DNA from: CAMUQR01 sp963526735 | Lineage (GTDB): Bacteria; Patescibacteriota; Saccharimonadia; Saccharimonadales; Saccharimonadaceae | Length of the DNA: 64,000 nt | Assembly (NCBI GenBank): GCA_963526735.1 | Contig: CAURNU010000002.1 | Coordinates: forward strand, 62,001-126,000 | Direction of reading: 5' to 3' | In this document: positions 26,673 to 34,937 of the stretch, one piece after another | Numbering within the stretch: the stretch's first letter is position 1 | Layout of the letters: each line of letters starts with the position of its first letter | Notes under the pieces: model-generated | What the model was told of the DNA's origin: nothing | Databases searched by the model: none | What the model saw: the letters and a program-made list of their open reading frames with translations, nothing else | Translations under genes and position numbers: made by a program

Positions 26673-27680
26673 TTATTTAGTGGAAGTGTTATTAATAATA
26701 CGATCGAGATACTCATCCTGACGAGATTTTGGCTTGCGCGAGCGCTGTTTCGTTGAGTGGGAAGAAGGAGTTGATATTTGATTAGAACGACGCTCTTTCG
26801 TAGGTTTTGCAGTTGACTTTGCTTGAATCGTCGCCTTGATTAGCTGACTATTCACTTTTGACTGAGATCTTGATTGATTATTTTTGAGCTGTTTAACAGC
26901 TTGCTTAGGTTGCTTGGTGGGTTTCGTGGCGTGCTGTCTTAACTGATTATCGTGATTTATCGGCAATGATTCCACTACCGCAACCGGCTTTTTAACCAAT
27001 TCCGCAAAAATCATTTTACCAGCATCCGTCTGCAAAGCCCGACTAATTTCGACCTCAACAGCCTCACCAATATATTGTTTAGCGTGCGCTACCACCACCA
27101 TCGCACCATCTTCTAGATAACCGACTGCTTGATCTTTGCCTTGCCCCTCCTGAATTAACTTGATTTTCACATGTTCACCCGGCAACACCTGCAAACGAAT
27201 CACTTTTGCTAATTCATTGATATTAAGTACTGTCACACCCTCAACCACAGCAATTTTATTAAGATTATAATCAATTGTTGCCAGCGCAAAACCTTGCTCG
27301 CGTGCCAGTTCCAACAGTCGATTATCAACTCCCTCTGGCGTATTACGATTATCTGGCAAAATCGTCACCGTCACTTGTTCAACTCGTTGTAGTTCCGCCA
27401 CTACGTCCATACCGTAGCGAGCGCGAGTACGCTTATCAGTATTCGAACCATCAGCCAAAAGTTGTAATTCTGACAACACTGAGCGCGGAATGACCAACTC
27501 ATCATTGAGCCAACCAGTCTTCGCAAGCTCCAAAATTCGTCCATCAATTAACACCGAAGTATCAAGCAGCACCCGACGTCCACCACCCGAACGCGTTGTC
27601 TTAAAACGTAGCCGACGCCAGCTATCTGCCGTCAAGCCCAAAATAATTAGCACCAAGGCTAAAGTTAGATATTCTTCCAT
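26673..27680 (-). CDS. PIN-TRAM domain protein (YacL-like) with long basic tail
   Basis: 335 residues. A single N-terminal helix (about 4-18) replaces the longer membrane region of YacL. The PIN nuclease domain covers 35-160, with acidic residues D40, D46, E71, D119 and D137. A TRAM domain (165-228) should bind RNA. The last 100 residues are a Lys/Gln/Ser/Thr-rich, strongly basic tail, probably disordered and nucleic acid-binding. Its position after radA matches a common bacterial gene order. Membrane-tethered RNA cleavage is inferred. AAAGGAA precedes the ATG. Confidence 0.88.
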   Translation of the reverse strand: MEEYLTLALVLIILGLTADSWRRLRFKTTRSGGGRRVLLDTSVLIDGRILELAKTGWLNDELVIPRSVLSELQLLADGSNTDKRTRARYGMDVVAELQRVEQVTVTILPDNRNTPEGVDNRLLELAREQGFALATIDYNLNKIAVVEGVTVLNINELAKVIRLQVLPGEHVKIKLIQEGQGKDQAVGYLEDGAMVVVAHAKQYIGEAVEVEISRALQTDAGKMIFAELVKKPVAVVESLPINHDNQLRQHATKPTKQPKQAVKQLKNNQSRSQSKVNSQLIKATIQAKSTAKPTKERRSNQISTPSSHSTKQRSRKPKSRQDEYLDRIINNTSTK

Positions 27681-27786
27681 AAATTCCTTTCTGTGGGGAT
27701 TTTTGTTTAATGAAGCGCGCTAATAATGTAAAAATAGAGTCTCACAGTCACGCTTGCTCTAGATTCAAATCCACCGTATTTGTTAG

Positions 27787-29145
27787 TTATTTTTCGAGAT
27801 ATTTAATTAAAATTCGTCGGAGATCTTTTACCGACTCAATAAAATCAGTTTTAACATCGCCTCTCGGAGCGATAGCTTTGGTGAAGCCGAGCTTTTGTGC
27901 TTCTTTGATACGCGAGGCAATGCTTGGCACACTGCGCACCTCACCGCCCAGGCCAATTTCGCCAAACACCACGATGTCGTCAGTAAGTTTACGACCGGTA
28001 GCGTTAGAAGCGATCGCCATCACTACAGCAAGGTCAGCAGCTGGATCATTTAGCTTCAAACCACCCACTACATTAACATAAATATCCTTATCACTCAAGT
28101 CCAACTTAGTCCGCCGTTCGATTACCGCCACTAATAAATTGAGCCGATTAGTGTCAAAACCCGAGGCAGTGCGCTTCGGATAGCCAAAGTTAGTTTTATT
28201 AACCAGCGCCTGGATTTCCACTAGCAATGGTTGATTACCCTCAACCGTCGCGAGCACAATCGAGCCATCCGTATTAGCGCGCTCTTTTAATAAAATCTCC
28301 GATGGATTTTTCACAACTTTTAAGCCTAAGGCGGTCATTTCTAAAATCGCTAATTCTTCAGTCGAACCGTAACGGTTTTTGATGGCACGGATTGTTTTAA
28401 AACCACCGTAGCGATCACCCTCAAACTGCATTACCACATCGACTAAGTGCTCTAAAATCTTCGGTCCAGCGATTGATCCTTCTTTAGTGACATGACCAAC
28501 AATCACCATCGCCGAATTGGCGGTTTTAGCTGATTGAATTAACACGTTGGTCGAATTCGTGATCTGACTCACCGAACCTGGCGCTGAAGTAATCGAATCG
28601 AGTTGCATGGTCTGAATTGAGTCAATAATCACCAAATCATACTTCTGAGCCAAGACTGTCGCTGAAATATCTGCCACATTGGTTGACGAAATAAACTCAA
28701 TTGTCAGCTCTTTATGGGGATGCAACCGATGCGCCCGCGCTGCCACCTGAGCAAACGATTCCTCGCCCGACACATATAGCACCCGCGCCGTCTGCGAAAT
28801 AAAGCCCGCTACTTGCATCAGCAGAGTGGATTTACCGATACCAGGCTGACCCGCCAACAGTACCACACCGCCAGTCAAGAAACCACCGCCCAGCACGTCA
28901 TTGATTTCTTGAATACCACAATCTAGACGCCGTTCATCAACCTGCGCTCGACCACCGTCATACTGGAGTCGCTCAGGAGTGAGGACTGAGGCGGTTTGGC
29001 GCGATTTAGCAATGGCGGTTTTAGCATCATCCATCGTTTCTTCGACGAGGGAATTCCACTCGCCACATTCACTACAGCGCCCTGCCCACTTCGGGTGACG
29101 CGCACCGCATTTTTGACAAATGAAGATTGATTTTTGTTTGGCCAT
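27787..29145 (-). CDS. radA: DNA repair protein RadA
   Basis: 452 residues, full length. The N-terminal zinc finger uses C10, C13, C24 and C27. The RecA-like core has Walker A GQPGIGKST (99-107) and the RadA signature KNRYGSTEE in place of KNRFG. A Lon-type C-terminal domain (about 280-450) ends the protein. It promotes branch migration in recombination. Its first base overlaps the stop of the gene upstream, so it belongs to the clpC operon. Confidence 0.96.
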   Translation of the reverse strand: MAKQKSIFICQKCGARHPKWAGRCSECGEWNSLVEETMDDAKTAIAKSRQTASVLTPERLQYDGGRAQVDERRLDCGIQEINDVLGGGFLTGGVVLLAGQPGIGKSTLLMQVAGFISQTARVLYVSGEESFAQVAARAHRLHPHKELTIEFISSTNVADISATVLAQKYDLVIIDSIQTMQLDSITSAPGSVSQITNSTNVLIQSAKTANSAMVIVGHVTKEGSIAGPKILEHLVDVVMQFEGDRYGGFKTIRAIKNRYGSTEELAILEMTALGLKVVKNPSEILLKERANTDGSIVLATVEGNQPLLVEIQALVNKTNFGYPKRTASGFDTNRLNLLVAVIERRTKLDLSDKDIYVNVVGGLKLNDPAADLAVVMAIASNATGRKLTDDIVVFGEIGLGGEVRSVPSIASRIKEAQKLGFTKAIAPRGDVKTDFIESVKDLRRILIKYLEK

Positions 29146-30200
29146 TAGTTTACTCCTGTGTCTGGTGCTTGAGGTGAATCGAGCGAATCGAGGCTCCGAT
29201 TCAATTCGTGCATCGCCAAGTTAGTTTGATTATATCGATCGATTTTCTGATTCAATTGCGTGATAGCAGTTGTTAATTGCGACTGACGCTGACGAAGCTG
29301 AGCTTGGCGTGAAGCTAGTTCCGCCCGACGTGCCTGGAACTCGGCCTGAGTTTGAAAACCGCCAGCCGTTGACGCTCGTTGATTGAATTTCACCACCTCT
29401 GCATTGAATGCTCGTACTGCTTGTTCGTATTCCGCCTGACGTTGCTTGAGCGATGATTCATCACTTGTAATTTCAGTTTTTAAGCGCTCTAACACCTGCT
29501 GTTTTTGCCAAAATGGTCGTTGCGACGCTTGATTCATCGCCACAATCGCCTGACGATTTTTAAAAATCTGACGATAATGTCGTTCTAGCTCTTCTGACAA
29601 ACCAGCAAATTCCGTCCCTAAAATCGAATGCAGTTCATTTTCAAATTCCCCCGGTTGTGTGCGCTGGTAAAGCTTCATACGTTGTTCTAACTCGCTAGTC
29701 TTGACTCGGTTATAATCCACCACCAACAGTTGATTAATACGCGTGCGTTGTTGTGGTGTCATCCGCCGATACACTGCGTGCAATAACTCATGCGCTAGTG
29801 TTACCTCGCTAATTCCTACTAACTCCTGATTAGACACTTGATACACAAAAATGCTTCGCCCATTATAACACCCCAGGATAAAAGCCGTGGCTTCTTTGCG
29901 CTGACAGTTTTGATTAAACTGTTGCTTGGTCTGAAGTTGAGGTTCTGAAGCGCGCAAGATTAAGTCTGCCCGTTCCGTCAGCTCCAAACGACCAGCCATC
30001 GCCCCCAGCTCGCCACTCAACTGCACATTGTGCGCCAAAATCATATCGGTAAACAGCTGAGTATTCGGCCAAACAAACAACACCAATCCGATAATAATCG
30101 TCAGTAGCGCTATCTTGAATTTAACGCCACCAATTCGACTAGTATTCAAACAACGCTTATCATCACGTCCGCCACGCAACCGGCTATTTAGTTGAGACAT
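29145..30200 (-). CDS. Membrane-anchored HExxH metalloprotease-like protein with coiled coil
   Basis: 351 residues. A basic N-terminus and one helix (28-45) are followed by a domain with TLAHELLHAVYRRM; HELLH is at 137-141, a probable zinc site. The family is not recognised and a third ligand is not obvious. Residues about 225-335 are a long coiled coil rich in Gln, Arg and Ala. It overlaps the clpC end by 17 bases and touches radA, so all three are co-transcribed. A role in envelope protein turnover would fit but is inference. Confidence 0.78.
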   Translation of the reverse strand: MSQLNSRLRGGRDDKRCLNTSRIGGVKFKIALLTIIIGLVLFVWPNTQLFTDMILAHNVQLSGELGAMAGRLELTERADLILRASEPQLQTKQQFNQNCQRKEATAFILGCYNGRSIFVYQVSNQELVGISEVTLAHELLHAVYRRMTPQQRTRINQLLVVDYNRVKTSELEQRMKLYQRTQPGEFENELHSILGTEFAGLSEELERHYRQIFKNRQAIVAMNQASQRPFWQKQQVLERLKTEITSDESSLKQRQAEYEQAVRAFNAEVVKFNQRASTAGGFQTQAEFQARRAELASRQAQLRQRQSQLTTAITQLNQKIDRYNQTNLAMHELNRSLDSLDSPQAPDTGVN

Positions 30201-32667
30201 GAGTTATAAGCTCCAGATGACCTTTTTTGATCGCCAGTTTAATCTGATCGCCTGCATTAATTCGCTCCGCTAGCAACGCCTCAGCGATTTGATTCTCAAT
30301 CTGTTCTTCAATTGTGCGTCTGAGTAAACGCGCACCTTTTTTAGCACTAAAGCCTTTAGAAATAAGCATTTTTTTGGTCGATGGGCTGATTTTGAGTGTT
30401 AAATCTTTCGTTTGTAAGCGTTTTTCGAGATCTTTAAGCATCAAATCAACTATTTGGCGTGCATCACTCGTCGTCAGCTGATTAAACACCACCACATCAT
30501 CGAAGCGATTAATTAGCTCAATTGGCATAAATCGATCCAGCGCCTCAATTGCTAGTTTTTTTGCATCAACCACCGACTCCACTCCTTGACCAAAGCCATA
30601 ATTACGCTTACTACTGCGCTCAGCAATTTGTTCAGTACCAAGATTACTAGTCAAAATCACGATCGTGTTTTTAAAACTAACTTTTTGACCGCGTGCATCG
30701 GTCAAATAGCCGTCTTCTAATAATTGCAACAAAATATTATAAACATCGCCATCAGCCTTCTCAATTTCATCAAACAGCACGACCTGATACGGTCGACGAC
30801 GAATTGCATCGGTCAATTTTGCGCCATCATCATAGCCAACATAGCCGGCCGGTGCTCCCAATAACCGACTCAGTGAATGACGCTCAGCGAACTCACTCAT
30901 GTCGATTTTTAATAAAGCGTCTTCACTACCAAACACTTCTCGTGCCAGTACCTTCGCCAACTCAGTCTTGCCCACGCCACTCGGACCCAGAAAAATAAAC
31001 GAACCAATCGGTCGACGCGTATCACCAATGCCACTGCGCGAGCGTCGAATCGCCTTGGCTACTTCCGCGACCGCTGTTGGTTGACCGATAATGTGTTTTG
31101 CTAAGTTTTTCTCGAGGCCAAGCATTAGTTTTTTCTGACTTTTAGTGAGTTGTTGCGTTGGAATGCCCGTCCGCAAAGCCACCACACGCGCCACATCCGC
31201 AATCTCCAGACGAGAAGTAGTCTGTTTTGACAGCTTTTTGCGTTGTTTTTTCAGCTCAGTTTCGAGTTTATCAAGGCGATTTTTGAGATCAGCGGCTGTT
31301 TCATAGTCCTCTTGCTCTAAGGCTTTCGCTAAATCAATTTCCAATTGCGTTTCTTCATACATTGTTTGTTTAAACTCAGGCGACAGCTTCGTCTTACGTA
31401 CACGCTTGAGCGCCGATGCCTCATCAATTAAATCAATTGCTTTATCTGGCATAAACCGATCAGTCAGATATTTATCCGCTAACATCACGGCTTGTGTAAT
31501 GACCTCATCAGGTAACTCAACTGAATGATGTAGTTCATAATTGCGACGCAAGCCTTTGATAATTTTGATCGTTTCGTCCAAGCTCGGCTCAGTAATCTCA
31601 ACCGTCTGGAACCGTCGATCTAGCGCTTGATCCTTTTGGATAAATCGTCGATATTCTTCATACGTTGTCGCTCCGATTAGACGAATTTGACCACGCGCCA
31701 AAGCCGGCTTCAAAATATTAGCCGCATCCATCATACCCTCAGCTGCGCCCGCACCCATCAACAGATGAATTTCATCAATAAAACCAACTCGAGACTCATC
31801 TTCTGCTAGCTCATCAATCACTTGTTTGAGGCGCTGTTCGAACTCGCCACGATATTTCGTGCCAGCAATCATCGACGCTAAATCAAGTTGAATAATTTCG
31901 GCGCCAATCAAATTCAGCGGGACGTTGGCGTTGGCGATTTGTTGCGCCAATGCTTCAACCACTGCCGTCTTCCCAACGCCTGGCTCACCAATCAGCATAG
32001 GGTTGGATTTAGCGCGACGCGACAAAATCGTCGCCAAGCGCTCAATCTGCGCCGACCGACCAATCACCGGATCAAGTTCGCCCTGAAAAGCCCGTTCGGT
32101 TAGATTAACCCCAAAACGCTCAATCATTAACTTCGGTTTTGCCTTTAAAATCCGCTGTTTGTCATTTAGCAACGCCTCGTGACGCGCCTTAGTCACACTC
32201 TGCTGATTCATCAAGCTCACCAAATCATCACGCATCATTTCAATATCAACACCCGCTGACTGAAGCATTACCGTTGCTAGCGAGCCGTTTTTTGCCGACA
32301 GCAAACCATACAACAAATGCTCCGAACCAACATAATCCAGACCATTTCCCGCCGCTACCCGACACGCTTCTTCAAACACCATCCGAGCATCATCATCAAA
32401 CATTCGCGCCATCGGAGCCGTTGGCATTGTCGCCGGTTGTAAATCCGCCACCCCTAGTTTATCTTTCAAAATACCAATATTCGCTCCGGCATCTTCCAAA
32501 AAAGTCCCGGCCGTCGAATTCGCTCGCCATGCTAGTCCCAACAAAATATGCTCAGCACTAATAATCGATTGACCCAGTGAATACGCCCAAATATCCGCCC
32601 CCAGCAGGCTCGCTTTGGCGTTCTCTGTTAGATTATTAATCATATTAGCGAATTCTTCCATATTCAT
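30184..32667 (-). CDS. clpC: ClpC-type AAA+ unfoldase
   Basis: 827 residues. The N-domain with two Clp repeats spans 1-155. The first AAA+ module has Walker A GEPGVGKT (227-234). A UVR/middle domain has the coiled-coil stretch around EQEDYETAADLKNRLDKLE. The second AAA+ module has GPSGVGKT and the Walker B VVLFDEIEKADGDV. It unfolds substrates for a ClpP partner, which is not in this window. TAAAAT lies six bases before the first ATG, so a leaderless mRNA is predicted; no CIRCE or CtsR-type repeat was seen. Confidence 0.95.
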   Translation of the reverse strand: MNMEEFANMINNLTENAKASLLGADIWAYSLGQSIISAEHILLGLAWRANSTAGTFLEDAGANIGILKDKLGVADLQPATMPTAPMARMFDDDARMVFEEACRVAAGNGLDYVGSEHLLYGLLSAKNGSLATVMLQSAGVDIEMMRDDLVSLMNQQSVTKARHEALLNDKQRILKAKPKLMIERFGVNLTERAFQGELDPVIGRSAQIERLATILSRRAKSNPMLIGEPGVGKTAVVEALAQQIANANVPLNLIGAEIIQLDLASMIAGTKYRGEFEQRLKQVIDELAEDESRVGFIDEIHLLMGAGAAEGMMDAANILKPALARGQIRLIGATTYEEYRRFIQKDQALDRRFQTVEITEPSLDETIKIIKGLRRNYELHHSVELPDEVITQAVMLADKYLTDRFMPDKAIDLIDEASALKRVRKTKLSPEFKQTMYEETQLEIDLAKALEQEDYETAADLKNRLDKLETELKKQRKKLSKQTTSRLEIADVARVVALRTGIPTQQLTKSQKKLMLGLEKNLAKHIIGQPTAVAEVAKAIRRSRSGIGDTRRPIGSFIFLGPSGVGKTELAKVLAREVFGSEDALLKIDMSEFAERHSLSRLLGAPAGYVGYDDGAKLTDAIRRRPYQVVLFDEIEKADGDVYNILLQLLEDGYLTDARGQKVSFKNTIVILTSNLGTEQIAERSSKRNYGFGQGVESVVDAKKLAIEALDRFMPIELINRFDDVVVFNQLTTSDARQIVDLMLKDLEKRLQTKDLTLKISPSTKKMLISKGFSAKKGARLLRRTIEEQIENQIAEALLAERINAGDQIKLAIKKGHLELITHVSTK

Positions 32668-32673
32668 CTTTAT

Positions 32674-32679
32674 ATTTTA
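32674..32679 (-). promoter_or_regulatory. Leaderless -10 box of clpC
   Basis: TAAAAT on the minus strand is six bases before the ATG at 32667, downstream of the nusA terminator. Confidence 0.6.
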
Positions 32680-32752
32680 ACAAAAAAAGCCCCGTTGCGC
32701 CACTTTTCCCCGGCACCACACAACCGCCTCGCCGTTCTTTTTTTTAAAAAAA

Positions 32753-32783
32753 ATAAGCTCGGAGCTAAACACCCCGAGCTTAT
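32753..32783 (-). terminator. Strong intrinsic terminator of nusA
   Basis: ATAAGCTCGG pairs with CCGAGCTTAT and is followed by a run of seven or more T on the minus strand. Confidence 0.9.
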
Positions 32784-32803
32784 CGACATCACTCTAGCTA
32801 CAA

Positions 32804-33925
32804 CTAGTTATCACCTTCTTCTTCAACAGCGTTAATCAGCGCATCTTCCACGTTGCGACGCTTTGGTTTCGCTACTTTTTCTTCGCCAGCTACTACGATG
32901 TCAATTTCATAACCCGCCAACTGACTTGCTAGGCGGACGTTTTGGCCAGAGCGACCGATAGCAATTGATTGCTGGTCTTTAGTCACAAAAGCCCTGGCTT
33001 TTTTGGTTTCTTCGTCGATTTCGACATTAATTACTTCCGCTGGACTGAGAGCGTTATAAATCAACTCGCTGACACTTTCACTGTAGTTAATCACATCGAT
33101 TTTTTCACGATCGCCGATTTCCTGAATCACTGATTGAATACGCACACCGTGTCCGCCGACCAACGTTCCAACCGGATCAACGCCTGGCACATCTGACCAA
33201 ACAGCGATTTTCGTACGAACACCAGCTTCACGCGCAATCGCTTTAATCTCAACAGCACCGTTTTCCATCTCTGGTACTTCGCTACGGAATAATTCTTCGA
33301 TAAACACTGAGTCAGCCCGACTCAAAATCAACTGCGCACCACGCATACCGCGCTCAATGTCTTTAATTAACACCTTGATACGCGCACCGACAGCGTAATA
33401 TTCGCCTGGAATCTGTTCGCGACGTGGGATAATTCCCGTACCTTTGCCCAGATCAACATAGACAGTTCCACGATCAACGCGTTGGATATTGCCATTAACC
33501 ACTTCACCAATCCGATCCTCGTATTCTGCCAGCATCACTTCCTTTTCAGCTTCTTTGAGGCGTTGAACAATCACTTGTTTTGCAGTCATCGCTGCCACTC
33601 GACCAAACTTCTTCACTTCATGTTCTTCTTCAATCACACCACCCAGTTCAGCGTCAGCTTTGCGTTCACGAGCCTGCTCGAGTGTCAACTGTGCTTTTGG
33701 ATTTTCTACTTCTTCGACGATTTCATACACCACAAAAGCCTTCGCCGTGCCATCAACCGTATTCAACTCAGCTCGCACCACTTGATCACGATCACCATTA
33801 TCACGGCGCCACGCTGCCGCAATTGCTGTCTCGATAATTTCTAACACTTTTTCCTGAGAGAGGTTTTTTTCTTCAGCAATCGCCCCCACCAGAGATACGA
33901 ACTGCTTCAAATCTAAATCTTCCAT
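32804..33925 (-). CDS. nusA: Transcription termination/antitermination protein NusA
   Basis: 373 residues from the ATG at 33925. The N-terminal RNA polymerase-binding domain, S1 domain (EVVNGNIQRVDRGTVYVDLG), KH1 and KH2 (DVINYSESVSELIYNAL; SIAIGRSGQNVRLASQL) are all present; there are no C-terminal acidic repeats. The frame is open another 20 codons upstream, but those codons run through a terminator-like hairpin, while the chosen ATG begins as the family usually does. A terminator in its own leader (33946-33969) suggests autoregulation. Confidence 0.95.
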   Translation of the reverse strand: MEDLDLKQFVSLVGAIAEEKNLSQEKVLEIIETAIAAAWRRDNGDRDQVVRAELNTVDGTAKAFVVYEIVEEVENPKAQLTLEQARERKADAELGGVIEEEHEVKKFGRVAAMTAKQVIVQRLKEAEKEVMLAEYEDRIGEVVNGNIQRVDRGTVYVDLGKGTGIIPRREQIPGEYYAVGARIKVLIKDIERGMRGAQLILSRADSVFIEELFRSEVPEMENGAVEIKAIAREAGVRTKIAVWSDVPGVDPVGTLVGGHGVRIQSVIQEIGDREKIDVINYSESVSELIYNALSPAEVINVEIDEETKKARAFVTKDQQSIAIGRSGQNVRLASQLAGYEIDIVVAGEEKVAKPKRRNVEDALINAVEEEGDN

Positions 33926-33945
33926 CTTTTTTCCTTTTCTTTTAT

Positions 33946-33969
33946 TAAAAAACCCGACCTGCCGGTCGG
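33946..33969 (-). terminator. Terminator-like hairpin in the nusA leader (possible attenuator)
   Basis: On the minus strand CCGACC-GGCA-GGTCGG is followed by GTTTTTT. It lies between the -10 box (33984-33989) and the nusA ATG. Confidence 0.65.
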
Positions 33970-33983
33970 AAATGTACATTTTC

Positions 33984-33989
33984 ATTATA
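33984..33989 (-). promoter_or_regulatory. -10 box of nusA
   Basis: TATAAT on the minus strand, 58 bases before the nusA ATG. The predicted start site is about nine bases ahead of the leader hairpin. Confidence 0.6.
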
Positions 33990-34057
33990 ACACGTTATGC
34001 TTCAAAAAGTCAAGTCGCACGTCACAATCAATACCAATATTATTTGCAAAATATGTA

Positions 34058-34083
34058 GCCCACCACCTCGAGAGGCAGTGGGC
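34058..34083 (-). terminator. Terminator of the secreted orphan gene 34126-34578
   Basis: GCCCAC and GTGGGC close a long stem (about 11 pairs with two wobbles) centred on CTCTCGAG. The following T-tract is weak. Confidence 0.6.
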
Positions 34084-34097
34084 GAGTCTAAAGAGCT

Positions 34098-34110
34098 AGC
34101 TAGAGAGTGC
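34098..34110. repeat. Left arm of 13-bp inverted repeat flanking a secreted orphan gene
   Basis: AGCTAGAGAGTGC; its exact reverse complement is at 34608-34620. This copy lies between the gene's stop and its terminator. Confidence 0.7.
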
Positions 34111-34125
34111 GTGAATATAACTTAT

Positions 34126-34578
34126 CTATTCAAATCTAATGTCTGTACAATAGACCGTCAGATCTGAATCTCCATTGTATTTAATACGATACTCGCCACT
34201 ATTGGCGATCTCAATCTCATGCTCGTGTCTAATTCCGCGAGACTTACGTCCCTTCGTCAGAACTTGTTCGTGAACTTCGTTATCGTAAGCTACGTCTAGC
34301 TTATCGACAGTTGTCCACTTACAATATTCATTCTTCCTGTGCTGAATTTCCACTTGCATCACCCCCTTTGCCTTTCGGTCTGCTCGATATATCCCGCTAA
34401 GGCTTACGAGCTGACCTTGTGTAAAATACTTGCAGTTGGTGATGTATTTGCCTGAGATTTCAAATTCCGCTCCACGAGAAGTGTAGCCACTTCCGTAAGC
34501 ATAAGCGTTGTTAGCCCAACCTATGATTGTCATGGTAGCTAGAGCAACGGATACTAATAACATATGAATTTTCTTCAT
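34126..34578 (-). CDS. Small secreted protein, unknown function
   Basis: 150 residues with a signal peptide (about 1-27, ending NAYA). The mature part of about 120 residues is hydrophilic, beta-like and has three cysteines. No family recognised. It is a single-gene unit with a TAAAAT at 34640-34645, a G-rich Shine-Dalgarno site (GAGGGGG, five bases before ATG) and a terminator. Arg codons AGA and AGG appear beside CGN, unlike most neighbours. A perfect 13-base inverted repeat flanks the gene. An exported, possibly host-facing product is inferred. Confidence 0.75.
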   Translation of the reverse strand: MKKIHMLLVSVALATMTIIGWANNAYAYGSGYTSRGAEFEISGKYITNCKYFTQGQLVSLSGIYRADRKAKGVMQVEIQHRKNEYCKWTTVDKLDVAYDNEVHEQVLTKGRKSRGIRHEHEIEIANSGEYRIKYNGDSDLTVYCTDIRFE

Positions 34579-34607
34579 ATTTCCCCCTCAATATAATAAT
34601 CTAAAGT

Positions 34608-34620
34608 GCACTCTCTAGCT
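34608..34620. repeat. Right arm of 13-bp inverted repeat flanking a secreted orphan gene
   Basis: GCACTCTCTAGCT, reverse complement of 34098-34110. It lies in the predicted 5' leader of the orphan gene. Confidence 0.7.
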
Positions 34621-34639
34621 TATCAATGGAGACTTTTTC

Positions 34640-34645
34640 ATTTTA
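34640..34645 (-). promoter_or_regulatory. -10 box of the secreted orphan gene
   Basis: TAAAAT on the minus strand with TTGCTA 18 bases upstream as a possible -35. The leader is about 55 bases. Confidence 0.5.
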
Positions 34646-34803
34646 TCACATATTTTACGGTTTTAGCAAGGGCAAAATGCTTATCTTGAGGATAATCTTG
34701 CACCCCACCCATACGAACATTACTGTTTTAGTCTAACAGAGAGGAAACGCCCAATTAATAGCTTAATTTACACAAAAACCTAGACTTTTGATGCGTTTTG
34801 GTG

Positions 34804-34809
34804 TATAAT
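34804..34809 (+). promoter_or_regulatory. -10 box of the RNase J gene
   Basis: GTGTATAAT with a leader of about 120 bases before AGGAG and the ATG at 34938. Confidence 0.6.
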
Positions 34810-34937
34810 GAAGATATATGCGTGTTGATTTTTCAACAAAATCAGCGCCTCATCTTATTTGAATCACCCAGCTTGTTTTTTAAACATTTTTTTAAAAATC
34901 AATTAGGTAATTTAAACAAGTTTTAAACAGGAGACTT

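Larger units (their letters stand above)
34579..34937. other. Divergent intergenic region between the secreted orphan and RNase J genes
   Basis: 359 bases. It holds the orphan's promoter and leader on the left and the RNase J promoter (34804-34809) and its leader of about 120 bases on the right. The RNase J leader contains short self-complementary stretches, TGTTGA/TCAACA and CTTGTTT/AAACAAG. Between 34652 and 34780 I see nothing I can name. Confidence 0.5.

Noticed and set aside
27765..27785. GATTCAAATCC, like a tRNA T-loop, between the PIN-TRAM and radA genes
   Set aside because: The bases on both sides do not pair as a T-stem, and no acceptor, D or anticodon arm can be placed on either strand.
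33925..33985. A 20-residue N-terminal extension of NusA
   Set aside because: The earliest ATG overlaps the -10 box and the codons run through a terminator hairpin; the inner ATG matches the usual NusA start.
34098..34620. CIRCE-like GCACTC/GAGTGC elements
   Set aside because: The half sites are about 500 bases apart, not nine, and the gene between is not a chaperone gene.
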